Shown here piece after piece: positions 6,371 to 13,779 of a DNA stretch of 21,766 nt. Below the pieces are notes generated by a model. The model was given only the letters and a program-made list of their open reading frames with translations, was not told the origin of the DNA and did not search any database. Source of the stretch: an uncultured Eubacteriales bacterium. Lineage in GTDB: Bacteria > Bacillota > Clostridia > Peptostreptococcales > Anaerovoracaceae. Both the position numbers and the translations under genes were made by a program. Location: the NCBI GenBank assembly GCA_902797345.1, contig CADBSL010000169.1:1-21766 (forward strand), in the 5' to 3' direction. How positions within the stretch are numbered: position 1 is the stretch's first letter; every line of letters begins with the position of its first letter.

Positions 6371-8260
6371 ATGAAGAACAGACGAGCAGGAATACTGATC
6401 ATCTTCCTGATCCTCTTCACGGTGGCAGGATCCGCTTCTGCCCCCGCCGGCACCCTGAAGGATCTCGCCGGAGCCCCTGCCTTGGACTCTCACACAATGA
6501 AGTCCGCGGTGGTGAATGCCGGCAGTGAGATCGGGCAGGAAATAAAAGAAAAAGGACCTGGCGGCGATGTGAACGCATCCGCTGAGAGTCCTGATGAAGA
6601 AACCGTATTTGCCGACCCGAAAGAAGCAGAAACCGCGATCCGGGAGTCGACGGCTGACGTATTGGACAGTGCCTCCGGCGTGATCGCCGCTTCCGATACT
6701 TCGGCTTATGTGGATAATGAGATCTACGTGACTTATCGGGACGGATCCGATGAAGTAGTGAACTGCAGCAGCCCCGGCGAAGTGGAACAAAACCTGGCCC
6801 GGCTGTCGGAGGACAAAAACGTGGCCTTCCTGCAGCCCAACTACACCTATACCATGGCGGAAGGTCCGGAGCCGGAAGAAGACGAAACAGAAGTCATACT
6901 TCCTCCGAATGACCCTTATTTCGGAAAACAGTGGGCTCTGTACAACGACGGCACCTTTGAGATGGATGCTCAGCAGTCCCACCCGGAATACGATAATCCG
7001 CTGGGTCAAAACACCGGTGAAGGAACATCTCCGGCAAAGACCGGCACCGACATCCACTACCTGGATGCCTCACAGATCTTTCATGATTCTCACAGGGAGA
7101 TCATCATCGCCCTGATCGACACCGGCATCGACTACACCCACCCGGACCTTCGGGATGCATTCTGGACCAATGAAAAGGAAGTCCCCGGCAACCGAAAAGA
7201 CGACGACGGGAACGGTTATGTCGATGACGTCTATGGGTGGAACTTTTTCGGCAACAACAACAAAGTCCTGGCGGACCGGCAGGAAGTCCACGGGACCCAC
7301 GTAGCCGGGATCCTGGCCGCTTCTTCCGGGAATGGCCTGGGCGTCACCGGCGCTTCCCTGAATCCGGACATCCGGATCATGACCCTGAAGGTGCTGGGAG
7401 GCAAGGACGGCCACGGCTCCACCGCTTCGATCGTCAGTGCCATCCGCTATGCGGAAGCCAACGGCGCTTCAGTCTGCAACCTGAGTCTTTGCAGCGACGC
7501 CAATGACCAGGCCCTGTACCGGGCCATCGCGGGATCCTCGATGCTGTTTGTCACCGCCTCCGGGAATACCGGCACCAACATCGACAAAACCCCCAGCTAC
7601 CCGGCCTCCTACGACCTGGACAATATCATTTCCGTAGCCAACATCGCCCCCAACGGGAGTCTGGAAGAGACGTCCAATTACGGGGCAAATTCCGTGGATA
7701 TCGCTGCGCCGGGGACGAACATCCTGAGCACGACCCCCGGAAACACCTACGGATTTATGACAGGCACTTCCATGGCAGCGCCGATGGTCACAGCGGCCGC
7801 CGCGACGGTCTATTCCCACTATGAAGACATCTTCGTGACCGACATCCCCGGCATCCTGGAAACCACCGCACGGGTCACCGATGAACTCACCGGCCGGATC
7901 TCCACCGGCGGGGTGCTGGACATGAAAGCCGCCTTATCGCTGGATAAGGAAATCATCCGGGAAGCCTCTGCCAACCGGAACAGGGTCGGATCTCCACCGG
8001 AGATCTTCACCCAGACCACCACCTACCTGAACCGTGATTATCTGGTGGTGAAAGTCCGGGACATGGACGGAGATCTTTTGAAGACTGCCTATTCTGCCGG
8101 CAACCTGACGATCCCCGAATTCCTCGGGGGGACAGCCGGCAGGCCCTTCGAGCTGAACCCTTTGGGGATCCACGTTTTCACCATCAAAAACGGCGGCACC
8201 TATACCTTCTACGCGGCCGATGAAAGTGGAAATGAAACCATCAAAGCAGTGGCTATTTAG
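6371..8260 (+). CDS. Secreted subtilisin-like serine protease (S8 family)
   Basis: A 629-residue exported protease. Residues 1-23 form a signal peptide (basic KNRR, then ILIIFLILFTVAG, with a plausible cleavage after ASA). Residues 24-180 are a propeptide, with an inhibitor-like segment around 113-160 (YVDNEIYVTYRDG to VAFLQPNYTY). The catalytic domain spans about 181-525: Asp250 in ALIDTGIDYTHPDL, His307 in VHGTHVAGI, oxyanion Asn399 in SGN, and nucleophile Ser467 in GTSMAAP. A D-rich segment (KDDDGNGYVDD, 276-286) is a likely calcium loop. The last 100 residues resemble a small beta domain (YTFYAADESGNE). No anchor is seen, so it is probably released. GGAG lies about 12 nt before ATG 6371. 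The gene stands alone, with divergent trmR on one side and convergent comEA on the other. Confidence 0.93.
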   Translation: MKNRRAGILIIFLILFTVAGSASAPAGTLKDLAGAPALDSHTMKSAVVNAGSEIGQEIKEKGPGGDVNASAESPDEETVFADPKEAETAIRESTADVLDSASGVIAASDTSAYVDNEIYVTYRDGSDEVVNCSSPGEVEQNLARLSEDKNVAFLQPNYTYTMAEGPEPEEDETEVILPPNDPYFGKQWALYNDGTFEMDAQQSHPEYDNPLGQNTGEGTSPAKTGTDIHYLDASQIFHDSHREIIIALIDTGIDYTHPDLRDAFWTNEKEVPGNRKDDDGNGYVDDVYGWNFFGNNNKVLADRQEVHGTHVAGILAASSGNGLGVTGASLNPDIRIMTLKVLGGKDGHGSTASIVSAIRYAEANGASVCNLSLCSDANDQALYRAIAGSSMLFVTASGNTGTNIDKTPSYPASYDLDNIISVANIAPNGSLEETSNYGANSVDIAAPGTNILSTTPGNTYGFMTGTSMAAPMVTAAAATVYSHYEDIFVTDIPGILETTARVTDELTGRISTGGVLDMKAALSLDKEIIREASANRNRVGSPPEIFTQTTTYLNRDYLVVKVRDMDGDLLKTAYSAGNLTIPEFLGGTAGRPFELNPLGIHVFTIKNGGTYTFYAADESGNETIKAVAI

Positions 8261-8313
8261 AGATCGGAGATGGAAGACGGGAGAAAGATCTCTCCTCTCA
8301 TCTCCCATCTTTT
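8261..8313. terminator. Imperfect inverted repeat between convergent subtilase and comEA
   Basis: AGAT (8261-8264) pairs with ATCT (8307-8310), GGAGATG (8266-8272) with CATCTCC (8299-8305), and GGAGA (8280-8284) with TCTCC (8291-8295). A T run follows on the plus strand, so it should terminate the subtilase mRNA. It starts directly after the subtilase stop and touches the comEA stop. Confidence 0.65.
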
Positions 8314-8977
8314 ATACCGTTATCCTGTCCTTTAATTTCTGAAACTTTGCGTCTCCGATCCCGGAGACGTTTTTTATATCCTCCGGCTTTTGGAACACCC
8401 CTACGCTCTGCCGGTAATCGATGATGGACTGGGCATAAACTTCCCCGATCCCCGGCAGCTGCATCAATGTGCTTTTATCCGCCGTATTGATATTGATCAG
8501 GCCTCCTCCGACCTCCCCGGAAGCACCGGTCACGGCGGAGGTCCCGGAAGAGATGCCCGGCGTCCTCGCGCTTTGGTCTTCTCCCTGGAAGGGAATATAG
8601 ATCGCAGTCCCGTCGGTGATCTTCTCCGCCAGATTCACCCGGCCCTTGTCCGCCGTATCCAGCGCGCCGCCGGCCGCCTCCACAGCCTCAAAGACCCGGC
8701 TCCCTTCGGGAAGGGATACCACGCCCGGCTGTGCCACGGCTCCTTCCACGTCTACGATGAACTGAACGGGGACGCTGACGGCCAGTTCTCCGGCTTCACT
8801 CTCCAGGCTGCTTTTTTCCGGCAGTTCCTCCGCTCCTTCCACCTTCAGGATACCGCTGCTCCCTCCCTCCGGCAGGAAGCTCCCCGTATCCAGGAATTGC
8901 TTCACGAAAACACTGCCTAAAAAGACCAGTGCCATCGCCAGGAATATCAGGATCCGGTTTCTGTTTACTCCTTGCAT
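8312..8977 (-). CDS. comEA: ComEA-type competence DNA-binding protein
   Basis: ComEA is a membrane-anchored receptor that binds double-stranded DNA during natural transformation. The 221-residue protein has an N-terminal membrane anchor (residues 9-27), a variable linker, an SLBB-type domain (about 71-131, VQFIVDVEGAVAQPGVVSL) and a C-terminal helix-hairpin-helix pair (160-221, with ININTADKSTLMQLPGIG and IKNVSGIGDAKF). I chose ATG 8977 because AAAGGGGG lies about 7 nt upstream; the GTG at 8995 would overlap that site. No comEC or comEB is adjacent, so the usual comE operon is not present here. Confidence 0.92.
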   Translation of the reverse strand: MQGVNRNRILIFLAMALVFLGSVFVKQFLDTGSFLPEGGSSGILKVEGAEELPEKSSLESEAGELAVSVPVQFIVDVEGAVAQPGVVSLPEGSRVFEAVEAAGGALDTADKGRVNLAEKITDGTAIYIPFQGEDQSARTPGISSGTSAVTGASGEVGGGLININTADKSTLMQLPGIGEVYAQSIIDYRQSVGVFQKPEDIKNVSGIGDAKFQKLKDRITV

Positions 8978-9001
8978 GTTAAAACCCCCTTTCACGGTTT
9001 C

Positions 9002-9010
9002 ATTGTACCA
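9002..9010 (-). promoter_or_regulatory. Possible extended -10 promoter of comEA
   Basis: On the minus strand TGGTACAAT (9010-9002) is an extended -10. A TTGACC lies nearby but only 11 nt upstream, too close to be its -35. The gene could instead be read from the radical SAM operon, whose last stop is at 9042. Confidence 0.4.
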
Positions 9011-9041
9011 TGAAAAGGGGTCAATCGTTCCCTTTATTTTC

Positions 9042-9746
9042 CTATTTTAGAAAATACAGAGGAATTTCGGTGCCCTCTGCAGATTCGGCATACATCTCGA
9101 CACGTTCGATCATGGTCTCCATGTCACCGCCGGATAATTCCGCCCTCTCCCTCAGTTTTTCCAGGAGGACCTCCGGATTCAGATTGGACTGGCTGCCGGT
9201 ATCCACCTTCAGGCTCAACAGCAAATATCCTTCCTGTTGTTGGATCTCCAACTCCCGGACCTTCTGCCGGATGTCGATCTCTTTGATCTTGCCGGATTTC
9301 TTCTGGACCTTCTGCACAGTGACCGAGGGCTGCTCCATGAACCACCGGGCGGCTTCCCGGATCTTCCTGTAGCCCTCCGGATCCTCCATCCGGATCCCCA
9401 CGTGATAGTCGCCTGCGGTGATGAGGGCTCCCACCGCCTTTTTCGTCTCCCGGAGCACACTGCAGGAATCCATCCGGATCCCTTCCGGCATAGCGCTGTC
9501 CAAGAGCTCCCGGACAAGCTCCGGATCCATATCCTCCAGGGATTCGAATTCAAAATATTCTCCCACGCTGGTGTAACCCAAAGACAGGGGCTGGGCGATG
9601 CTCATCTTGGGGTGCGGGGAATACCCTTCTGTATATTTCATCCGGATCCCCTTCCGTTTGATGGCCCGTTGGAACAGCCGCATGATGTCCAGGTGAGAGA
9701 TGTAGCGCATATCGCCTTCTTTGGTCCATTTTACCAAAAACTTCAT
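9042..9746 (-). CDS. DUF2344 / TIGR03936 radical-SAM-linked protein
   Basis: This 234-residue protein belongs to a family found next to, or fused with, the B12-binding radical SAM protein encoded just upstream. Signature segments are KWTKEGDMRYISHLDIMRLF (residues 7-26), GYSPHPKMSIAQPLSLGYTS and GEYFEFE. Its exact function is unknown; a role with the partner in modifying RNA or a ribosomal component has been suggested from context only. I chose ATG 9746 because GGGAGGG lies 6 nt upstream; the ATG at 9752 would abut that site. The gap to the upstream gene is 14 bp, so the pair is surely cotranscribed and probably cotranslated. Confidence 0.9.
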   Translation of the reverse strand: MKFLVKWTKEGDMRYISHLDIMRLFQRAIKRKGIRMKYTEGYSPHPKMSIAQPLSLGYTSVGEYFEFESLEDMDPELVRELLDSAMPEGIRMDSCSVLRETKKAVGALITAGDYHVGIRMEDPEGYRKIREAARWFMEQPSVTVQKVQKKSGKIKEIDIRQKVRELEIQQQEGYLLLSLKVDTGSQSNLNPEVLLEKLRERAELSGGDMETMIERVEMYAESAEGTEIPLYFLK

Positions 9747-9760
9747 CGTCATCCCTCCCT

Positions 9761-11605
9761 TCAGCAAATAAACACGGTGTTTACGCCGCACATCTGGCAG
9801 CCTTCCCGGCAGTCCTTGGTGATCTCTCCCCGGTGCGCTTTTTCGTTTTCCCGCAGATAGAACTCCTTGTCCACGCCGGTACCGATCAGATCCCAGGGAA
9901 GGATCTCATCATATCCCCAGGCTCTCCGGGCATAGAAATCCGGATCCACTCTGGTATTCTCGAAGGCCTGCATCCATTTATCGTAATCGAAATGCTCCCG
10001 CCAACCATCGAATTTGCACCCCAGACGGACCGCTTCCACCAGGGTCTTGCACATCCGACGGTCCCCACGGGCCAGCACCCCTTCCAGGTAACTGGTCTGG
10101 CTGTCATGATAGCTCAGCCGCACGCATTTCATGGGTTTGATCAGGTTCTTCACCAACTCATGCTTTCGGGAAAACTCCTCGTCCGTATCCTGTGGGAACC
10201 ACTGGAAGGGAGTATGGGGCTTCGGCACGAAGTTGGACACGCTGACATGGATGGACAGCCGACCGATCTTTCCGTTGACTTCTTTATAGATGTTCATGAT
10301 ATTCCGGGCGATATCCGCGATCCCGGCCAGATCCTCATCCGTCTCGCCGGGCAGTCCGGCCATGAAATACAGTTTGATGGAATGCCACCCCAATTCAAAA
10401 GCCTGACGGGAAGCGGAATAGATGTGCTCTTCCGTGATGTCTTTGTTGATCACGTTCCGCAGGCGCTGGCTTCCGGCTTCCACCGCAAAGGTCAGCCCGG
10501 ATTTTTTATATCCCTGGATCTCATCCATCACCTTGAAGGAGAAAGAATCCAGTCTCAGGGACGGCAGCGACATGGACACATCGTTGTCCCGGCACAACTG
10601 CATCAGATCGGTCACCAGGTCCTCCACCCGGGAATAATCCCCGGTGGAAAGGGACAGGATCGAAAGCTCCTCATAACCGGTGGCCTTCAGTTGTTCCTCA
10701 ACGATTTCCCGGATCTTTTCCATGCTCCTCTCCCGGACCGGCCGGTAGATCATCCCCGCCTGGCAGAACCGGCACCCCCGGGTACAGCCCCGGAAGATCT
10801 CCACCACCGCCCGGTCATGGACAGTGGACATAAACGGTACCACCGGCTCCGTGGGGAAGGGCGCGGAATCCATGTCCTGGATGATCCTCTTTTCGATATG
10901 ATCCGGAGCTTTGTCATAAAGCTTTCGGATCTCCCTGATCGTCCCGTCCTCATTATATTCAAACTCATAAAACCCCGGGACATACATCCCCTCGATCTCG
11001 CAAAGACTCTTCAGGAATTCGATCTTCGGTGCGCCGCTGGCCTTCCATTCCCGAAGCTTTTCCATGATCTCCGGCCAGACCTCTTCTCCCTCTCCAATGG
11101 AAAAGGCATCCGCGAATTCCGCCAGTGGCTCCGGGTTGTAGGTGCAGGGACCTCCCATGATGATGAAGGGATCCGTCTCCTTTCGGTCCTTCGCATAGAC
11201 CTCCATCCCCGCCAGATCGATCATATTCAGTACATTGGTCACCAGCATCTCATACCCCACAGAGATCGCAAAGATGTCCGATTCCTGCACGGCCCTCTTG
11301 GTCTCCAATGTATAGAGCGGGATATCATCATCCCGCATGATGGCTTCAAAGTCCACATCCGGCGCGTAGACCCTCTCGCACTGGACATCCGGGATATCGT
11401 TGAGGACCTTGTACAGGATCTGGATCCCCAGATTGCTCATTCCGATCTCATACATATCCGGAAACGCAAAAGCCACCCGCATAGACACCTCATCATCGGG
11501 CTTGCGTATCGCATTCAGCTCCCCTCCGATATACCGGGCAGGCTTCTCCACCTTCATCACACTGCGGGCGATCTTCTTCTCCAATTCTGTCTTATATTCA
11601 AACAT
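9761..11605 (-). CDS. B12-binding radical SAM protein, TIGR03960 family
   Basis: A 614-residue enzyme with an N-terminal cobalamin-binding-like domain (about residues 40-200, including AFAFPDMYEIGMSNLGIQIL and FIIMGGPCTYNPEP) and a radical SAM core. The cluster motif is C274-x3-C278-x2-C281 in FRGCTRGCRFCQAG. SAM-binding elements follow: LSLSTGDYS (317-325), TFAVEAGSQR and KLYFMAGLPGET. Cysteines near the C-terminus (CREGCQMCG) could ligate a second cluster. The substrate is unknown. In many Clostridia this pair precedes an RNase G-like gene and rplU; here comEA follows instead. AGAAGGAA precedes ATG 11605. The mRNA leader is about 226 nt and contains the structured element at 11672-11800. 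Confidence 0.93.
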   Translation of the reverse strand: MFEYKTELEKKIARSVMKVEKPARYIGGELNAIRKPDDEVSMRVAFAFPDMYEIGMSNLGIQILYKVLNDIPDVQCERVYAPDVDFEAIMRDDDIPLYTLETKRAVQESDIFAISVGYEMLVTNVLNMIDLAGMEVYAKDRKETDPFIIMGGPCTYNPEPLAEFADAFSIGEGEEVWPEIMEKLREWKASGAPKIEFLKSLCEIEGMYVPGFYEFEYNEDGTIREIRKLYDKAPDHIEKRIIQDMDSAPFPTEPVVPFMSTVHDRAVVEIFRGCTRGCRFCQAGMIYRPVRERSMEKIREIVEEQLKATGYEELSILSLSTGDYSRVEDLVTDLMQLCRDNDVSMSLPSLRLDSFSFKVMDEIQGYKKSGLTFAVEAGSQRLRNVINKDITEEHIYSASRQAFELGWHSIKLYFMAGLPGETDEDLAGIADIARNIMNIYKEVNGKIGRLSIHVSVSNFVPKPHTPFQWFPQDTDEEFSRKHELVKNLIKPMKCVRLSYHDSQTSYLEGVLARGDRRMCKTLVEAVRLGCKFDGWREHFDYDKWMQAFENTRVDPDFYARRAWGYDEILPWDLIGTGVDKEFYLRENEKAHRGEITKDCREGCQMCGVNTVFIC

Positions 11606-11671
11606 TGCGCTTTTCCTTCTGATTTGTATTTTTATATTTTGCCAGCCTATTAATCCAAGAACCTACCATGA

Positions 11672-11800
11672 GGGATGCAAATAGGCGAGCAATAGTTCCT
11701 CGGAGCGAAAGGCGCTCGTAGAAGTCGGACCATTCAAGGCGATCTAGCCCCGTTAAAGGCGCCGATTCCGGAGAGGAAGCTATTGTCGCCCCCGCAGCCC
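11672..11800 (-). ncRNA. Unrecognised structured RNA or leader element
   Basis: In the 340-bp gap before the radical SAM gene, three consecutive helices form a near-perfect stem: 11684-11688 with 11786-11790, 11690-11695 with 11780-11785, and 11696-11701 with 11773-11778. That is 17 pairs with only two single-base bulges. An outer helix pairs 11672-11678 with 11794-11800 (one mismatch). The enclosed 71 nt hold a 5-bp hairpin (GAGCG/CGCTC) and a possible UCGG/CCGA helix, making a branched fold. A strong promoter upstream (11838-11866) and no terminator afterwards suggest a cis-acting leader. The GCCTATT at 11681-11687 can also pair with AATAGGC-like sequence downstream (11646-11652), offering an alternative fold. 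I could not match it to tRNA, 5S, SRP RNA, RNase P, T-box or a riboswitch class that I know. The strand is inferred from the promoter. Confidence 0.6.
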
Positions 11801-11837
11801 GGATATTGTCTGTTCACTCCAAAACATTGTATCCATT

Positions 11838-11866
11838 ATTGTATCAATTATAGGGCAAAACCGCAA
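11838..11866 (-). promoter_or_regulatory. Promoter for the structured leader and radical SAM operon
   Basis: On the minus strand TTGCGG (11866-11861), 17 nt, TACAAT (11843-11838). Two further -10-like hexamers flank it: TATAAT at 11852-11847 and TACAAT at 11831-11826, so several start sites are possible. The -35 lies directly after the symporter terminator. Confidence 0.7.
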
Positions 11867-11867
11867 C

Positions 11868-11898
11868 AAAAATACCGGCACATTCCTGCACCGGTATT
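11868..11898 (-). terminator. Intrinsic terminator of the symporter gene
   Basis: AATACCGG (minus, 11898-11891) pairs with CCGGTATT (11878-11871), extended inward by four pairs, two of them wobble pairs, to a GGAA tetraloop. A T run follows at 11872-11868. This is a textbook terminator placed 48 bp after the stop codon. Confidence 0.9.
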
Positions 11899-11945
11899 CT
11901 TGATAAAGGGATCAACTATTCTATAACACTTTCTTATACGCCAAA

Positions 11946-13382
11946 CTAAGCTCTTTTGCGCTTCAGACCATCATCCAGCCCATTGTCCAGCCGGTTGAAG
12001 TAATCCCTGGTCTCCTTGGCAACCACGCCGCTGAGTGCCAGTACGCAGATCAGGTTCGGGATCGCCATGAGGCCGTTGAAGATATCCGCAATGGTCCATA
12101 CCTGGCTGACAGTCAGGAACGGTCCGATGAATACGGCGATGATGTACAGGATACGGTAAACCTTTACCGGACCCATGTTGCCGTTAAAGAGGTATTCCAG
12201 CGATCTTTCACCGTAGATATCCCAGCCCAGGATCGTAGTGAATGCGAAGAACGCCAGACAAATCATCAGGACGAATGCGCCGACCTGCATGCCGAAAGGC
12301 ATCCCTGTGCCCAGAGCATGGATCGTAACCGCAGCGCCTTCTTTTCCGGTCAGGTGTGCGCCTGTTACCAGGATGGACAGACCGGTCAGATTACAGATGA
12401 TAATGGTATCGATGAATACGCCGAAGGAGTTGATCAGACCCTGCCGAACCGGTTCATTGGTGTTCGCAGAAGATACCGCCATAGGAGCGGAACCAAGACC
12501 GGCTTCGTTGGAGAATACGCCTCTGGCAATACCCTTCTGCATCGCTAACATGATCGCGCCCAGTGCGCCGCCTGCTACCGCTCTTGCACCGAATGCGCCG
12601 GCAAAGATCTCAACGAACGCGCCGGGGATAGCGGAGATATTGCAGATAAGTACGATACAGCAAGCTACGATGTAAACCACGGCCATCGCCGGTACGATGT
12701 AGCTGGTAACGGTACCGATTCTCTTGATACCGCCGATGACTACTAATGCTACGAAGAATGTTACTACTACAGCCGCAACAGCAGTCGCTACGGTGTAGGA
12801 GTTGCCAAACATGGTGAATGTATGTGCTTCATTGGGATCAAAGAATGTGCTGACCGCGGAAGTGATACCGTTGATCTGCACGATGGTGCCGATTCCCATG
12901 ATGCCGGCCAGAGCTGCCAGGAAAGCAAAGAGCTTCGCCAGCCAGGTCCACTTCTTGCCCATACCTTTTTCGATAGACAGGAACGGTCCGCCCAGTGTTC
13001 TGCCGTTGGCGTCGATGTTTCTGTACTTAACAGCCAGCAGACATTCTGCATATTTGGTGATCATGCCGACGCAGGCAGCGAATACCATCCAGAACAGAGC
13101 CCCGGGGCCGCCGACTACTACCGCCGTTGCAACACCGACGATATTACCGGTACCGATGGTCGCGGACATCGCCACGCAGAAGGCCTGGAAACTGGAGATT
13201 TCTCCCTGACCGGATACGCCCGGTTCCTTGCCCAGCATGTACTTTGCAGAAAGACCTAATTTCCGGAACTGCAACAGTCCCAGACGGATGGAAAGGTAGA
13301 TACCTGTACCAACCAACAGCACCAGCATAGGTACGCCCCATACTATGCCGTCCACTTTGTCGAGAAATTCAGTGAATCCCAT
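11946..13382 (-). CDS. Alanine/glycine:cation symporter (AGCS family)
   Basis: A 478-residue inner-membrane permease with about ten to eleven hydrophobic segments, moving alanine or glycine with Na+ (or H+). Family landmarks are the N-terminal TGIYLSIRLGLLQF, the conserved AMSATIGTGNIVGVATA region (residues 72-88), the GGPFLSIEKGM loop and KGIARGVFSNEAGLGSAP in the second half. ATG 13382 has AGGAGG 11 nt upstream. Control is by a glycine riboswitch and attenuator in the leader, which argues for glycine (and probably alanine) as substrate. The divergent neighbour is an alanine aminotransferase, giving a coherent glycine/alanine module. Confidence 0.95.
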   Translation of the reverse strand: MGFTEFLDKVDGIVWGVPMLVLLVGTGIYLSIRLGLLQFRKLGLSAKYMLGKEPGVSGQGEISSFQAFCVAMSATIGTGNIVGVATAVVVGGPGALFWMVFAACVGMITKYAECLLAVKYRNIDANGRTLGGPFLSIEKGMGKKWTWLAKLFAFLAALAGIMGIGTIVQINGITSAVSTFFDPNEAHTFTMFGNSYTVATAVAAVVVTFFVALVVIGGIKRIGTVTSYIVPAMAVVYIVACCIVLICNISAIPGAFVEIFAGAFGARAVAGGALGAIMLAMQKGIARGVFSNEAGLGSAPMAVSSANTNEPVRQGLINSFGVFIDTIIICNLTGLSILVTGAHLTGKEGAAVTIHALGTGMPFGMQVGAFVLMICLAFFAFTTILGWDIYGERSLEYLFNGNMGPVKVYRILYIIAVFIGPFLTVSQVWTIADIFNGLMAIPNLICVLALSGVVAKETRDYFNRLDNGLDDGLKRKRA

Positions 13383-13411
13383 AGTGTTTTTTTCCTCCTC
13401 GTGAATAAAAT

Positions 13412-13437
13412 AAAAAAAGCCGATTTCAATCGACTTC
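13412..13437 (-). terminator. Riboswitch attenuator terminator
   Basis: On the minus strand AAGTCGAT pairs with ATCGGCTT (one G-U pair) around a UGAA loop, followed directly by a T run. It lies between the glycine aptamer and the symporter ATG, so it is the expression platform. A competing ACTTC/GAAGT pairing just upstream may serve as antiterminator. Confidence 0.85.
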
Positions 13438-13480
13438 TGAAGTGGTCCCGGTATTTAGAATGCGAGCTTATCACTCAACA

Positions 13481-13598
13481 CTCTGTCCTTTTACCTGAGA
13501 TATCACTCCCCACCTGCTCAAAGCAGGAAGCTTAAACCTTCGGTGCCCGTCGGGTCTCTCCAGAGAATCAGTTGAAATATGTCATGGGTTCATCACCC
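13481..13598 (-). promoter_or_regulatory. Glycine riboswitch, single aptamer
   Basis: The minus strand carries the glycine aptamer core: CTCTGGAGAGACCCG, GGGCACCGAAGG, then CTCAGGTAAAAGGACAGAG closing the P1 stem at 13481-13485 with 13561-13565. Only one full aptamer is present. Upstream, a GGGT/ACCC hairpin (13586-13598) and the intervening sequence probably form the ghost-aptamer partner seen in singlet glycine riboswitches. It controls the symporter through the terminator at 13412-13437. Glycine switches on AGCS transporters can work as OFF switches; the direction here cannot be read with certainty. Confidence 0.93.
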
Positions 13599-13618
13599 AA
13601 ATATAATTGACGTTTTTT

Positions 13619-13647
13619 AGCGTAGCACAAATTAGTGCAGTTTTCAA
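13619..13647 (-). promoter_or_regulatory. Promoter of the riboswitch-symporter transcript
   Basis: On the minus strand TTGAAA (13647-13642), 17 nt, and TACGCT (13624-13619) with an upstream TG making an extended -10. The start would be near 13612, just before the riboswitch. TTGTGC followed by an AT-rich TATATT closer to the riboswitch is a weaker alternative. Confidence 0.5.
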
Positions 13648-13718
13648 GATGTTTTCAGTAAAATGTTCATATTTTTTGCGTTTAAATGACATATAATCTT
13701 CGTTTTCTTATTTCCCCC

Positions 13719-13747
13719 TGTTCAAATAGGGCCGAAAATGATATAAT
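13719..13747 (+). promoter_or_regulatory. Promoter of the alanine aminotransferase gene
   Basis: A perfect TATAAT at 13742-13747, 17 nt after a weak -35 (TGTTCA, 13719-13724). A second TATAAT at 13692-13697 could be an additional upstream start. The stretch 13599-13780 between the divergent genes is AT-rich and holds both promoters, with no gene. Confidence 0.55.
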
Positions 13748-13779
13748 TTCTTCAAATCATTCGTTACGAGGTGAAAAAA

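Noticed and set aside
9833..11653. A 606-codon open frame antisense to the whole radical SAM gene
   Set aside because: It mirrors the coding strand's codon pattern, has no ribosome site, and its translation is His/Pro/Leu/Asp-rich with no domain. The minus-strand gene has clear motifs.
11672..11800. tRNA, 5S rRNA, SRP RNA or RNase P RNA
   Set aside because: None of the conserved sequence elements of these RNAs is present on either strand, although the fold is strong.
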